From the NCBI GenBank assembly GCA_965224595.1, contig OZ245057.1:496001-560000 (forward strand): a stretch of 64,000 bases of DNA, written 5' to 3'. This document shows, one piece after another, positions 51,040-60,065 of the stretch (within the stretch, counting starts at the first letter, position 1; the number at the start of each line of letters is the position of its first letter). A model generated the notes under the pieces. The model made no database searches. It saw only the letters and a program-made list of their open reading frames with translations, and was not told the DNA's origin. The DNA comes from Aliivibrio_A sp016764915. Lineage in GTDB: Bacteria; Pseudomonadota; Gammaproteobacteria; Enterobacterales; Vibrionaceae. The translations under genes and the position numbers were made by a program.

Positions 51040-54000
51040 ATGGACGTTAAATCAGGTATTGTAGGGAAGTTTCTCAATAGCTTCTTCCCTCCTATTTTAA
51101 TCTTTACCCTGCTGCTGGCAGGTGCTGTTTCACTGACCATGACGGCGCGAGAAGAAGATCCGCAAATCATTGTGCCGATGGCCGATATTTTGGTGCAAGC
51201 CCCCGGATTGAGTCCATCGCAAATAGACAGTCAAATCACTCAGCCCCTTGAGAAGCTGTTAAGCCAAATAGATGGAGTGGAAGATGTTTACTCCACCTCC
51301 TTTAAAGGAACCGCCCAAGTCACTGTTCGATTTTATGTTGGTGAGCCGCGTGAAGCCTCGTTGGTCAAACTCTATAACAAAATATACTCCAATCAAGACA
51401 GTATCCCCTCCTCTGTCACACACTGGATCATCAAACCGATTGAAATTGATGATGTAGCAGTGGTGGTTGCCGCACTGTACAGCAGTGAACCGGACCTAAC
51501 GGGTAATGCACAACTAAGACGAATCGCAGAGCAAGCGGTTGACCAACTGCAAGCGATTGATGATACCAATACCGTCACAGTGGTGGGTGGCACACCTCGC
51601 AGTATTAATATCGCGTTAGACGCCGCCGCGATGGCCAGTCGAATGACCACCATCGACGATATTCAACACGCTTTCTCTGTCACTAATCAACATCAACAAT
51701 TAGGCAGTACTCATCAAAATGGCGTGCGCTTTCAATTAGAGAGCGGTCAGTTTTTTCAAAATAGCCAACAGGTTGAAAACAGTGTGATCAATGTGGTCAA
51801 TGGCCACCCCGTCTATCTTAAAGACATTGCGACGGTGACCGATGGTGCCGATACGGCCAATAATCAAACCTGGTTTACTTGGGGCCCTGCCGCGACTCAA
51901 TTTGAACAGCGAACCAATGAGCCCTACCCTGCGGTCTTCATTGCCATCGCAAAGAAAAAGGGAAGTAATGCGGTTTGGGTTGCCGATGACGCGGTCGCTC
52001 AGCTCAATCAGATGGTTTCCCAGCAATTTCCTGACCATGTCAATCTCTCTATCATCCGTAACTACGGGGATACCGCCAATGAGAAAGTGGGTAACTTAAT
52101 CGCCAGTTTGGGTATCTCCATTCTTACCGTCGTCGTGTTTATTGGTGTCTTTCTCAATTGGCGTTCTGCTTTAGTGGTCGGGATTGCCATTCCCATCAGT
52201 TACGGTGCAGCTCTGACGATGGACTTGGCATTTGGTTACACCATTAACCGAGTCACCCTATTTGCGTTAATTTTAGCACTCGGCCTCATCGTTGATGATC
52301 CTATTGCCAGTATCGATAACATCGAACGCTTTTTAAAACGCAAAGATCTCTCTAAATCCAACGCCATTATTTTAGCCATGGCGGAGATCCGTAGCGCACT
52401 TCTGATGTCTACGGTGGCGATTGTGGTGGTGTTTACTCCGATGTTTTTCATTACAGGAATGATGGGGCCTTACATGGCACCGCTGGCTTTTAATGTCCCT
52501 GTCAGTGTGGTGTTCAGTACTGCCGTTGCCTTTCTCATTACTCCGTGGCTGGCGAAAAAGATCTTAAAAACGGCTCACGAAAAAGGCCACTATCAACTCG
52601 AAGAGTCACTGTTCTATCGATTTTATTACCGTTTACTCATGCCACTGCTCAACAGTCGACGCAACAGCAAACTGTTCTTACTGCTGATTGCGGTTCTATT
52701 TGCTCTTTCTGCCGCGTTGCCCGCGCTGCGTTTGGTGCCGCTAAAACTGCTGCCTTATGACAATAAAAATGAGTTTCAGATCATCGTCAATATGCCAGAA
52801 CAGAGCAGTATTGAGATCACCTCTAATGCGCTGAGTGACTTTAGTGATTATCTGCAACGGGTGCCTGAAGTGGTATCAATTTCAGCATTTGCAGGCATCG
52901 CTTCCCCAATGGACTTCAATGGTATGGTCCGCCACTACTTTATGCGTGACCAAGCCTATCAAGGTGAGCTTCGCGTTGTGTTGGCTGAAAAAAACCAACG
53001 TGCCCAACAGTCTCATGAATTGGTAGTGAGAATTCGCCATGACTTAGAGGCTATTGCCACTCGACATCACGCCAATATTCAACTGGTCGAAACCCCGCCA
53101 GGCCCACCCGTCATAGCGACACTTGCCGCTGAAGTGTATGGCAGTGCGCATACTCCCTACACCGAGATTCAACAAGCCGCCAAACAGGTCGCCACTCGGA
53201 TGAAAAGAGAGCCTTTTGTTTCTGAGGTGGATACCTCCATTCAAGGAAAAATCGACACTTGGCAGTTTATCGTTGATCAAGAGAAAGCCGCACTCTCTGG
53301 TATCTCCACCTATGATATTAACCAAACATTGCTAGCAGCAAACAACGGCATAGCCATCAGTTACTTACAAGACAAAAGCGAACTGCACCCGTTGCCCATC
53401 ATCGTTCGCCTCCCCATGCACAAAAGAGACAACCTTAACCAGCTGAATCAGCTCTATGTACGCGGCGCTCAAGGCATCACTAAAACCATCGAAAAAGGAA
53501 AGGTTATCGATGCCGGACGTGCGATGGTGCAACTCTCTGAACTTGGTCAATTTGTATTGATGGGCTCTGAACAGCCAATCTATCGCAAGAACTTAAAACC
53601 TGTCGTTTACGTGTATGGTGAATCCGTGGGTCGAGTGCCGTCTGAAATTGTGGCCGATATCATGACTGATCAACGAGAGGGTGATGCTCACATAATAGAA
53701 GGCGAAGCCATGAATAGCCTCAGCTCTCGACACTACTTTAATAATGGTGGTGGCGATCAATGGGCCGTTAACTCAGACATTTCTGTAGAGTGGAGCGGTG
53801 AAGGGGAATGGAAGATTACCCTAGATGTGTTTAGGGATCTCGGCATCGGTTATGGGGTCGCGCTGCTTGGTGTGTTTGTCATCATGGTGCTGCAAACCGG
53901 TCTACCTGCTGTCTCCGGCATTATTATGTTAGCCATACCTCTTACCGTAATCGGCATCATGCCCGGTTTTTGGATTCTTAATATGCTAGGTACTACGCAA

Positions 54001-54393
54001 ATAAATGGCATACCTAATCCAGCACTGTTTACCGCCACCGCCATGATAGGCATGATCGCGCTGGCAGGCATCGTGGTGAGAAATTCACTGGTCCTGATTG
54101 AGTTTATTCAGCAATCTCTCAAAGCGGGCGAGCCACTGCAGAGCGCATTAATAAAAGCAGGTGCGGTTAGGATGAGACCGATACTGCTCACCGCGGGAAC
54201 CACTCTTCTGGGAAACATCGTTATCACCTTAGACCCAATATTTAACGGCCTCGCGTGGGCCATCATCTTCGGTATTACCGCCTCAACCGTATTTACGTTA
54301 GTGGTGATCCCGGTGGTGTATCACTTAGTTTATGCTAACCAAGCTGCGCATGGCATTACGGTTACTTCCGTCCAAAAGGAGTCAGACCAATGA
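51040..54393 (+). CDS. RND efflux pump permease (AcrB/MexB superfamily)
   Basis: 1117 residues with the usual two-fold repeat: one membrane helix then a large periplasmic loop (about 35-350), five to six helices (about 352-505), a second loop (about 585-910) and the final helices. Proton-relay aspartates are Asp419-Asp420 (GLIVDDPIASIDNIERF). The loop lacks the hallmark residues of metal exporters that I can recognise, so it is likely of the small-molecule type. A strong GGAGGGAG precedes the start, 26 nt after pmpB. Its end overlaps the adaptor gene by 4 nt. Location in a persulfide-sensor operon is unusual. Confidence 0.92.
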   Translation: MDVKSGIVGKFLNSFFPPILIFTLLLAGAVSLTMTAREEDPQIIVPMADILVQAPGLSPSQIDSQITQPLEKLLSQIDGVEDVYSTSFKGTAQVTVRFYVGEPREASLVKLYNKIYSNQDSIPSSVTHWIIKPIEIDDVAVVVAALYSSEPDLTGNAQLRRIAEQAVDQLQAIDDTNTVTVVGGTPRSINIALDAAAMASRMTTIDDIQHAFSVTNQHQQLGSTHQNGVRFQLESGQFFQNSQQVENSVINVVNGHPVYLKDIATVTDGADTANNQTWFTWGPAATQFEQRTNEPYPAVFIAIAKKKGSNAVWVADDAVAQLNQMVSQQFPDHVNLSIIRNYGDTANEKVGNLIASLGISILTVVVFIGVFLNWRSALVVGIAIPISYGAALTMDLAFGYTINRVTLFALILALGLIVDDPIASIDNIERFLKRKDLSKSNAIILAMAEIRSALLMSTVAIVVVFTPMFFITGMMGPYMAPLAFNVPVSVVFSTAVAFLITPWLAKKILKTAHEKGHYQLEESLFYRFYYRLLMPLLNSRRNSKLFLLLIAVLFALSAALPALRLVPLKLLPYDNKNEFQIIVNMPEQSSIEITSNALSDFSDYLQRVPEVVSISAFAGIASPMDFNGMVRHYFMRDQAYQGELRVVLAEKNQRAQQSHELVVRIRHDLEAIATRHHANIQLVETPPGPPVIATLAAEVYGSAHTPYTEIQQAAKQVATRMKREPFVSEVDTSIQGKIDTWQFIVDQEKAALSGISTYDINQTLLAANNGIAISYLQDKSELHPLPIIVRLPMHKRDNLNQLNQLYVRGAQGITKTIEKGKVIDAGRAMVQLSELGQFVLMGSEQPIYRKNLKPVVYVYGESVGRVPSEIVADIMTDQREGDAHIIEGEAMNSLSSRHYFNNGGGDQWAVNSDISVEWSGEGEWKITLDVFRDLGIGYGVALLGVFVIMVLQTGLPAVSGIIMLAIPLTVIGIMPGFWILNMLGTTQINGIPNPALFTATAMIGMIALAGIVVRNSLVLIEFIQQSLKAGEPLQSALIKAGAVRMRPILLTAGTTLLGNIVITLDPIFNGLAWAIIFGITASTVFTLVVIPVVYHLVYANQAAHGITVTSVQKESDQ

Positions 54394-55454
54394 AAAACAA
54401 ACTCATTATTGCTTTTGCATTTATCGGATTAGGATTGCTGTTTGTCATGATGGCAGGCGGTTTTGAAAAGAAACTCGATACGGCGCTGCTGCCCACTCAG
54501 TCACCTAAGTATCAATCACAGCCAACAGCAGTGGTGAGCTCGCAAGTGATCGACGCTTGGCAGACCTATACAGGCTCGATCATCGCCAATCAAAAAGCGA
54601 TGTTATCAGCCCGAATTACCGCGCAAGTGGCCGATGTATTGGTAGATGTTGGTGATAGCGTTAAAGCAGGAGATATTCTAATCCGACTCGATAACCTCGA
54701 TCTCAATGCACGTGTGCGTCAAACAGAGCAAGCGATTGCCAGTGCTCAAGCTCAACTTAATATCGCGAGAAAAGAGCACGCCAGAGCGAAATCACTGGTC
54801 AGTAAAAAACTGGTGGCGCAGTCAAAACTCGATAGCGCGTTAAGTACCTTGCAATCGGCAGAAGCAAACTTTAAACAAGCACAAGCCTCTCTTGATGAAG
54901 CGACTACCACCTACGGATACAGCATTATCGCCGCACCATTCGATGGATTAATCACTCAAAAAAATGTCAATAAAGGCGACATCGCCTCACCCGGTGTGAA
55001 CATGATAGCCATGTACAATCCCAACTCTATGGTGATGCAAGCGTATGTCGCGGCCAGTCAACGTCATCAACTGGCACTCAACCAATCTTGGCCTGTCTCT
55101 CTGCCTGAGCAACAGATTCAACTCAATGGCCATATTTCTGAAATCAATCCATCATCCGATGCTAACTCTCGCAGTATTGTGGTGAAACTCAACATTGACA
55201 CAAGCAGTGAGCACCAATTTTACCCAGGCAGTTACGCGAAAGTATCAATTAAAACAGGGAGTAATAAAGCACTGATCATTCCATCCTCATCAGTATACCG
55301 AATCGGTCAGCTGCAATATGTGAAGCTGATTAAAGAGGATAACAGTGTAGTACCAAGATTGGTTGAAACGGTACCTTTTCAAGATAAGATGTGGATTGTA
55401 ACTAAAGGAGTAAAAAAGAATGACCGTTTACTTCTTGAACCTAACAAGCAATAA
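54390..55454 (+). CDS. RND periplasmic adaptor (membrane fusion protein)
   Basis: 354 residues with an N-terminal membrane anchor (about 7-22), a lipoyl-like barrel (ADVLVDVGDSVKAGDILIRLDN), a helical hairpin (about 105-165, rich in Gln, Ala and Ser repeats), the second half of the lipoyl domain (IIAAPFDGLITQKNVNKGDIASPG) and a beta-barrel domain with YPGSYAKVSIK. Adaptor of the adjacent RND permease; a TolC-type outer-membrane partner is not in the window. Overlaps the permease by ATGA. Confidence 0.93.
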   Translation: MKNKLIIAFAFIGLGLLFVMMAGGFEKKLDTALLPTQSPKYQSQPTAVVSSQVIDAWQTYTGSIIANQKAMLSARITAQVADVLVDVGDSVKAGDILIRLDNLDLNARVRQTEQAIASAQAQLNIARKEHARAKSLVSKKLVAQSKLDSALSTLQSAEANFKQAQASLDEATTTYGYSIIAAPFDGLITQKNVNKGDIASPGVNMIAMYNPNSMVMQAYVAASQRHQLALNQSWPVSLPEQQIQLNGHISEINPSSDANSRSIVVKLNIDTSSEHQFYPGSYAKVSIKTGSNKALIIPSSSVYRIGQLQYVKLIKEDNSVVPRLVETVPFQDKMWIVTKGVKKNDRLLLEPNKQ

Positions 55455-55503
55455 AAGAGAGAGTGTGTGATCAGTGAAGCCACCATTTTTCAACAGGCAA
55501 AAA

Positions 55504-55538
55504 AAAAGATGCTTCGACAGGGGGTCGATGCATCTTTT
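55504..55538 (+). terminator. Terminator of the RND operon
   Basis: AAAAGATGCTTCGAC (55504-55518) pairs with GTCGATGCATCTTTT (55524-55538) with one mismatch; the right arm itself ends in T residues. Confidence 0.88.
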
Positions 55539-55959
55539 AACCGAATTCTAGGTTCAAAGATAGATATTTAAAAAATACATTACGGTTATTGGACAAGAGG
55601 CTTCCAAAAACCTTGACGCCGAAAGTGTGTTCCGAAGTCATGGGAAGCATACCACCCGATTAAAGTATCAATAAGAAATTATTATTAATAACTTAATCAG
55701 TATCAAAAAGTAATACTGCCAGTTTCATATAGTGATAAATTAGATTTCACCTACTAATTCTAATGCATATTTTACTAACTCACCGAGCAATTAACATTAT
55801 TTTGACAGTTTCATCAATGAAGTGTCAAAGGTATGACAAGCGTACCAACTCTAATTCTCAATTATGATAAACTTGTCAAAAGTAACAATGAACACTGAGT
55901 TATACTCAACCATCGATAAAAATTAGCACTATCGATGGAATCAAGATAAGGTATTAACA
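55539..55959. promoter_or_regulatory. Control region before the HTH protein gene, with a dyad
   Basis: AT-rich, no gene seen. TTTGACA (55801-55807) and TGTCAAA (55823-55829) flank TTTCAT..ATGAA, giving a long interrupted dyad that also contains a -35-like TTGACA. Additional TGTCAAA-like copies follow (for example CTTGTCAAAA near 55871). They may be binding sites of the downstream HTH protein. Confidence 0.5.
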
Positions 55960-56745
55960 TTGTCCATTTCAGCAAAATATCTACTCGAAGCTTTACGAGA
56001 AACAATGAAAACGCAAAATATCAGCTTCACACAGATGTCTGAAAATTGCCAAGTCCCAGTAAGCAGTCTAAAGCGGCAGTTTCACAATACTAGCTTAGGC
56101 ATTGACAAAATCTCGTACTACTGCACCTTTTTAAACACGGATATTCTGCAATTATCCGTCGTCGCAAAAAAGCTGCAGCACTTTAATACTAAAGCTATTC
56201 CAGAGAACAATAACATCACGTTTGCTCAGTTTCCTTTTTTATATGATTTTATCTACATGCTGAGTTCATTAAAGTATTCCGTTGAAAAAATTCAGAAAAA
56301 ACATGATTTAAGCGACCAATCCATATCCCATTACTTAAGAGCATTAGAGATCATGGGATATCTAAAAATCATTGAGAAGAAACGAATTCAACTAAAACCA
56401 TCGGTCCGTTTTATCACCACAGAGAACACGCCATTAGATACTCTCTTTGTTGAACGCTTTAAAAACCATCAAGACAAGTACAGCATACGACCCAATGTTT
56501 GTGTCGCCCAAGTCAAATTAACCGAAGAACAAATCATTCAGTTAGAGAGCAACCTGTATGACCAATTCATTACTTTTCATAATCAAAACTTAGTAAGAGA
56601 AGATGTTGAATTTCGTAATGTTTGCCTCTCTATCGTCCCAGGTATAGATCTTAAACTGAGTGAGGATATGCCGGCTTTGGAAGGAAATATTTTGCAAGAG
56701 GTGACCGCGTTACAGAATGCGACTTATGAGTCGATGAAAGAGTGA
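55960..56745 (+). CDS. Predicted HTH transcriptional regulator with a TTG start
   Basis: 261 residues. The start is TTG at 55960, after GATAAGG; no nearby ATG keeps the N-terminal domain. That domain (about 5-60) looks like a XRE/Cro-type helix-turn-helix: ALRETMKTQNISFTQMSENCQVPVSSLKRQF. A second winged-helix-like part at about 95-150 (QKKHDLSDQSISHYLRALEIMGYLKIIEKKRIQL) is followed by a C-terminal domain that ends in ALQNATYESMKE and has no family I recognise. Target genes are unknown; dyads upstream suggest self-control. Confidence 0.65.
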   Translation: MSISAKYLLEALRETMKTQNISFTQMSENCQVPVSSLKRQFHNTSLGIDKISYYCTFLNTDILQLSVVAKKLQHFNTKAIPENNNITFAQFPFLYDFIYMLSSLKYSVEKIQKKHDLSDQSISHYLRALEIMGYLKIIEKKRIQLKPSVRFITTENTPLDTLFVERFKNHQDKYSIRPNVCVAQVKLTEEQIIQLESNLYDQFITFHNQNLVREDVEFRNVCLSIVPGIDLKLSEDMPALEGNILQEVTALQNATYESMKE

Positions 56746-56810
56746 TTCAGCCTTTCTGCTAAATGTATGGCCAACTTACATGGCCATACACATAACGCTT
56801 TTATTCGCCA

Positions 56811-57860
56811 TTACTGCCCACCTTCCACCACGGTCACTTCAACCCGGCGGTTAGCTCTTCGACCAGCCGTTGAACGATTATCTCCAATAGGTTGAGTCTC
56901 TCCATAACCATTAAGAGTAAACGTGACTTCCGCATCACCAATAACGGCCATGATCTTCTCTTTCACCTGTGTCGCACGTTGGTTCGATAACGTCCAATTA
57001 TCACTTTCACTGCCTACGTTATCGGTATGGCCTGCAACATTGAGGGTCATCTCTCCTAGCGGTTGACCTTTTTCAATTGCGCGTTGAATCTCCAACATTT
57101 GAGCAGTCGTTAACTGATATGCCGCACTGTCGAAATTAACAGTAAAAGATCCCAAGAGCATACCCACTTTCAGTTTTTCTGCTGGTGGCACAACGGCGGA
57201 CACCTCTATCGTAGGTTGCGCTATCACAACACTAACGGGCTCGGCACTAGTTGCAGTGAAGGGAGTACGATCGATGGGCTGTTTTTGTTGTCCAAAATAG
57301 TGGTTTAACGATAAACCATAAAATTGTGCATCGGTATCATACGCTTCTGCGCCTAATCGCAGTTGCCAACTAGATGTTACATCCCACTGTAAACCAATTC
57401 CACCAGTGGCTTGCAATGAATGATTCTGTTCAACATATCGACCAGTATCCGTTTGTAAAAAACCCACACCTAACTGTATGTAGACATTCCAAGGGTCGCT
57501 ATCTTCAAGCAATAAATAGCCCAAGTAGGTATTAAAGCTTTGATAAGAAACATCCAGTTTATCGTTAATGGCAGGATTTTGATTAGTAAGAATGGCAGAG
57601 CCCAAGTCAACATAGTTAACCTCGGTATACCATTGCGGGTTAAATTGATAACCAAATTGAATTTTATACGCTTCATCAAACTCTTGCGTTACATGCCAAG
57701 AGGTATTTTTTTTATCTGGATGAACGAAAGAGCCCCCCACCCCTGCTCCTACATACCAACAACCCGCTTGTTCCTCATTTTCCTTTATAGAGAAATCACA
57801 GGAAGCATATGAATACTTTGCTACTAACAGCAAAAAAATAGTGGTTAACATTTTTTTCAT
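56811..57860 (-). CDS. OmpA-family outer-membrane protein
   Basis: 349 residues from the ATG at 57860, which gives a clean signal peptide (MKKMLTTIFLLLVAKYSYA); an in-frame ATG at 57875 adds five residues. An N-terminal 8-strand barrel (about 25-195, CWYVGAGVGGSFVHPDKKN, VNYVDLGSAI, LSLNHYFG), a Pro-rich linker with repeated VxVxxP segments, and the C-terminal peptidoglycan-binding OmpA domain (MTLNVAGHTDNVGSESDN, LSNQRATQVKEKI, GYGETQPIGDNRSTAGRRANRRVEV). It anchors the outer membrane to peptidoglycan. Confidence 0.93.
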   Translation of the reverse strand: MKKMLTTIFLLLVAKYSYASCDFSIKENEEQAGCWYVGAGVGGSFVHPDKKNTSWHVTQEFDEAYKIQFGYQFNPQWYTEVNYVDLGSAILTNQNPAINDKLDVSYQSFNTYLGYLLLEDSDPWNVYIQLGVGFLQTDTGRYVEQNHSLQATGGIGLQWDVTSSWQLRLGAEAYDTDAQFYGLSLNHYFGQQKQPIDRTPFTATSAEPVSVVIAQPTIEVSAVVPPAEKLKVGMLLGSFTVNFDSAAYQLTTAQMLEIQRAIEKGQPLGEMTLNVAGHTDNVGSESDNWTLSNQRATQVKEKIMAVIGDAEVTFTLNGYGETQPIGDNRSTAGRRANRRVEVTVVEGGQ

Positions 57861-58360
57861 ACACAATTCCATCAACGTGAGCCCTACTTCATATCAATAG
57901 CGTAACATTCACAAAATTTGTTGTAAGATCAATGGATAGCAGTATCAATAATCAATCCTGTCAGTATCACTTTCTGGCACCATAGGGAGTAAGATTTGCA
58001 TTCTAGAAATTAACGTACTGATCTATAATGATTAACTCTAATCACATTACCTGCATATTTTGAGGCTGCCGTGAAAAATACATTGGACTTAAATCAATAT
58101 CGTTCAATACTTGACATAGTAATGCCTTTATCCTTTTACACTTATTACTGCTAAAAGGATTTTCCATGCTCTCAGTTTCGGGGTTTTTCATCTGAATTTT
58201 TGAGTCACTTTCAACACAATTTAACTTTGATTTTTCTCCTGCTCCCACCTATATCAAGCTTTACACCTAAAGTTATGAAAAAGTCCGGTCACGACTTCTC
58301 TTTCTTGATAATTAAATCATACTGAGTGCAATTGGTTTCAATGTAAGAGTTATCTGCACT
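57861..58360. other. 500-bp intergenic region between divergent genes
   Basis: AT-rich with no convincing gene; a 68-codon frame on the minus strand at 58042-58248 is not protein-like. Promoters of the OmpA-like gene (leftward) and of the serine hydrolase (rightward) must be here but no strong repeats or operators were noticed. Confidence 0.4.
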
Positions 58361-59614
58361 ATGGGTTTCAAAAAAATATTCAAAATCGTTATTTCCGTGC
58401 TGTCCGTTATCACTCTCGTCGCGGTAGCTTATGTCTCACCCTATTTCCTCTTTGCACCGGAAAATATCCCAAATCCGGCAATAACATCAGTAGACGATGT
58501 CGAACGCTACATTGACGCACAAATTGATATAAACCTGCCTCCAGCGATGAACGTAACCGTTATAAAGGAGGGAAAAACCATCTTTTCGAAAGCGTATGGG
58601 GTGAGTAACGGTATTACTGGTGACAAAGCAAATACTAACAATATTTACCACTATTATTCGGCAACAAAATCGTTTACCGCTGTGGCTATCATGCAATTAG
58701 TTGAAAAAGGAAAACTGGATCTTAATACGTCGATTACCGACTACCTGCCTGAATTCGTGCCCGCTGACAGCTCAGGCGATCCAATTAAGGTCAGCATTAA
58801 AAATTTATTGAGTCATCGCTCTGGACTGCCAAGCATTCAACTTGATATGTTTAAGTGGCTGCATTTCAGTGATCAGCCTTACGTCGGTGATTTGGCTCTG
58901 GTGAAAAGTGAATTGCAAGATTTCCGCACCGTAGATTGGGCTCCAGGCAGTGACAGCGAATACCGCAATATCAACTACATTTTACTCGGTGCCATTATTG
59001 ATTCGGTCACTGATGGCAGCTATGAAGATTACGTCCGCCAACATATTCTCAAGCCACTAAAAATGAGCAGCAGTGATTTTGTGTATCGTGATGATATGTT
59101 AGAGAGAGCGGCTATTGGTGCTCACCCTCACTACAACTTTATCACGCCTTTAATTGACTACAACGGTCCCGAAGGTGGAATGGAATCCCTTTCAGAAAAG
59201 CGTATCGATGACATGTATTGGCTAAAAACTCTCTATACTGATTTCAGTGCCTCGACCTCTTTAATGGGTACCGGCAATGATCTGGCACGCTTTGGCCAGA
59301 TGCTACTTAATGGTGGCGAGTTAGATGGCGTTCGCCTACTTTCGAAAACCAGTGTCAACAGCATCCTTTATCAAGGTCGTTATGTTGAAATGATTGAAAA
59401 AGTGAAAAAGAAGCGTGAGGAGTTTGCGCTGGGTAATGGCACAAAAACCTGGTTTCATAACAGTATTGAAATGATTGGGCACGGCGGCAGTGGCCCGGGT
59501 TATAAAATGCAATATTTTGTGGTGCCATCAAAGAATATGGTCGTTGTGGTACTAACCAATGGCACCGGTGCTCGCGCTACCCGCACGGCTAAAATGTTAG
59601 CCTCTCAATTATAA
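58361..59614 (+). CDS. Membrane-anchored serine hydrolase (class C beta-lactamase family)
   Basis: 417 residues. An N-terminal uncleaved-looking helix (about 7-25) anchors it, facing the periplasm. Nucleophile motif Ser100-Ala-Thr-Lys103 (SATK), Tyr motif in SEYRNINYILLG (YxN) and a C-terminal HGGSGPG in the KTG position. The fit is to penicillin-binding-protein-like esterases and peptidases rather than resistance enzymes. Monocistronic. It is distinct from the hydrolase at 25047, with which it shares only family motifs. Confidence 0.88.
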   Translation: MGFKKIFKIVISVLSVITLVAVAYVSPYFLFAPENIPNPAITSVDDVERYIDAQIDINLPPAMNVTVIKEGKTIFSKAYGVSNGITGDKANTNNIYHYYSATKSFTAVAIMQLVEKGKLDLNTSITDYLPEFVPADSSGDPIKVSIKNLLSHRSGLPSIQLDMFKWLHFSDQPYVGDLALVKSELQDFRTVDWAPGSDSEYRNINYILLGAIIDSVTDGSYEDYVRQHILKPLKMSSSDFVYRDDMLERAAIGAHPHYNFITPLIDYNGPEGGMESLSEKRIDDMYWLKTLYTDFSASTSLMGTGNDLARFGQMLLNGGELDGVRLLSKTSVNSILYQGRYVEMIEKVKKKREEFALGNGTKTWFHNSIEMIGHGGSGPGYKMQYFVVPSKNMVVVVLTNGTGARATRTAKMLASQL

Positions 59615-59637
59615 TGTTGGGAAATACGTCGTTAACT

Positions 59638-59663
59638 GTTTGAACAAATCATCTTGTTCAAAC
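59638..59663 (+). terminator. Stem-loop after the serine hydrolase
   Basis: GTTTGAACAA (59638-59647) pairs with TTGTTCAAAC (59654-59663) around ATCATC. No strong T-run follows, so terminator function is probable only. Confidence 0.5.
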
Positions 59664-59721
59664 ATAACTCTTGATGATAACTAACTTTACAACTTAACCT
59701 CGTTGGATTGTGTGTGTTTCG

Positions 59722-59968
59722 TGCTTTTTTGATTTTTATGGGGTAACCGTAGAGTCCATCACTGATACTCTACCGTACTCAGCCAACATATTGGTTGAAG
59801 AGAACGCGATATTCTTTTCAATTAGCTACTCAGCAATGAGCTATGGTGAATATCAACTTACTATTAGCAAACTGCCCAACCAATAGATCGACAATGACCA
59901 ATTCAATTCAGCTGCAACAATGGATTAGCGTTTACCAACATACTCTACGTCAAGAAAATAACGAATAA
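59722..59968 (+). pseudogene. Remnants of coding sequence
   Basis: In this 451-bp gap (59615-60065) one frame reads FDFYGVTVESITDTLPYSAN through ISYSAMSYGEYQLTISKLPN to a TAG at 59884-59886, about 54 codons of protein-like sequence without a start. In another frame a 24-codon reading from ATG 59894 (MTNSIQLQQWISVYQHTLRQ) ends at TAA 59966-59968. Both look like the ends of lost or decayed genes. I cannot name them. Confidence 0.35.
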
Positions 59969-60065
59969 GAAAGCAAGAAAATAACAATAATTAACGGTTA
60001 TTTTGGTCAAATATTTGGTAATTAATAGTCATTATCTATACTTAGATTAATAGAAATGGAGAAGA

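Noticed and set aside
58042..58248. 68-codon frame on the minus strand in the gap before the serine hydrolase
   Set aside because: Composition is not protein-like, no ribosome site and no conserved motif.
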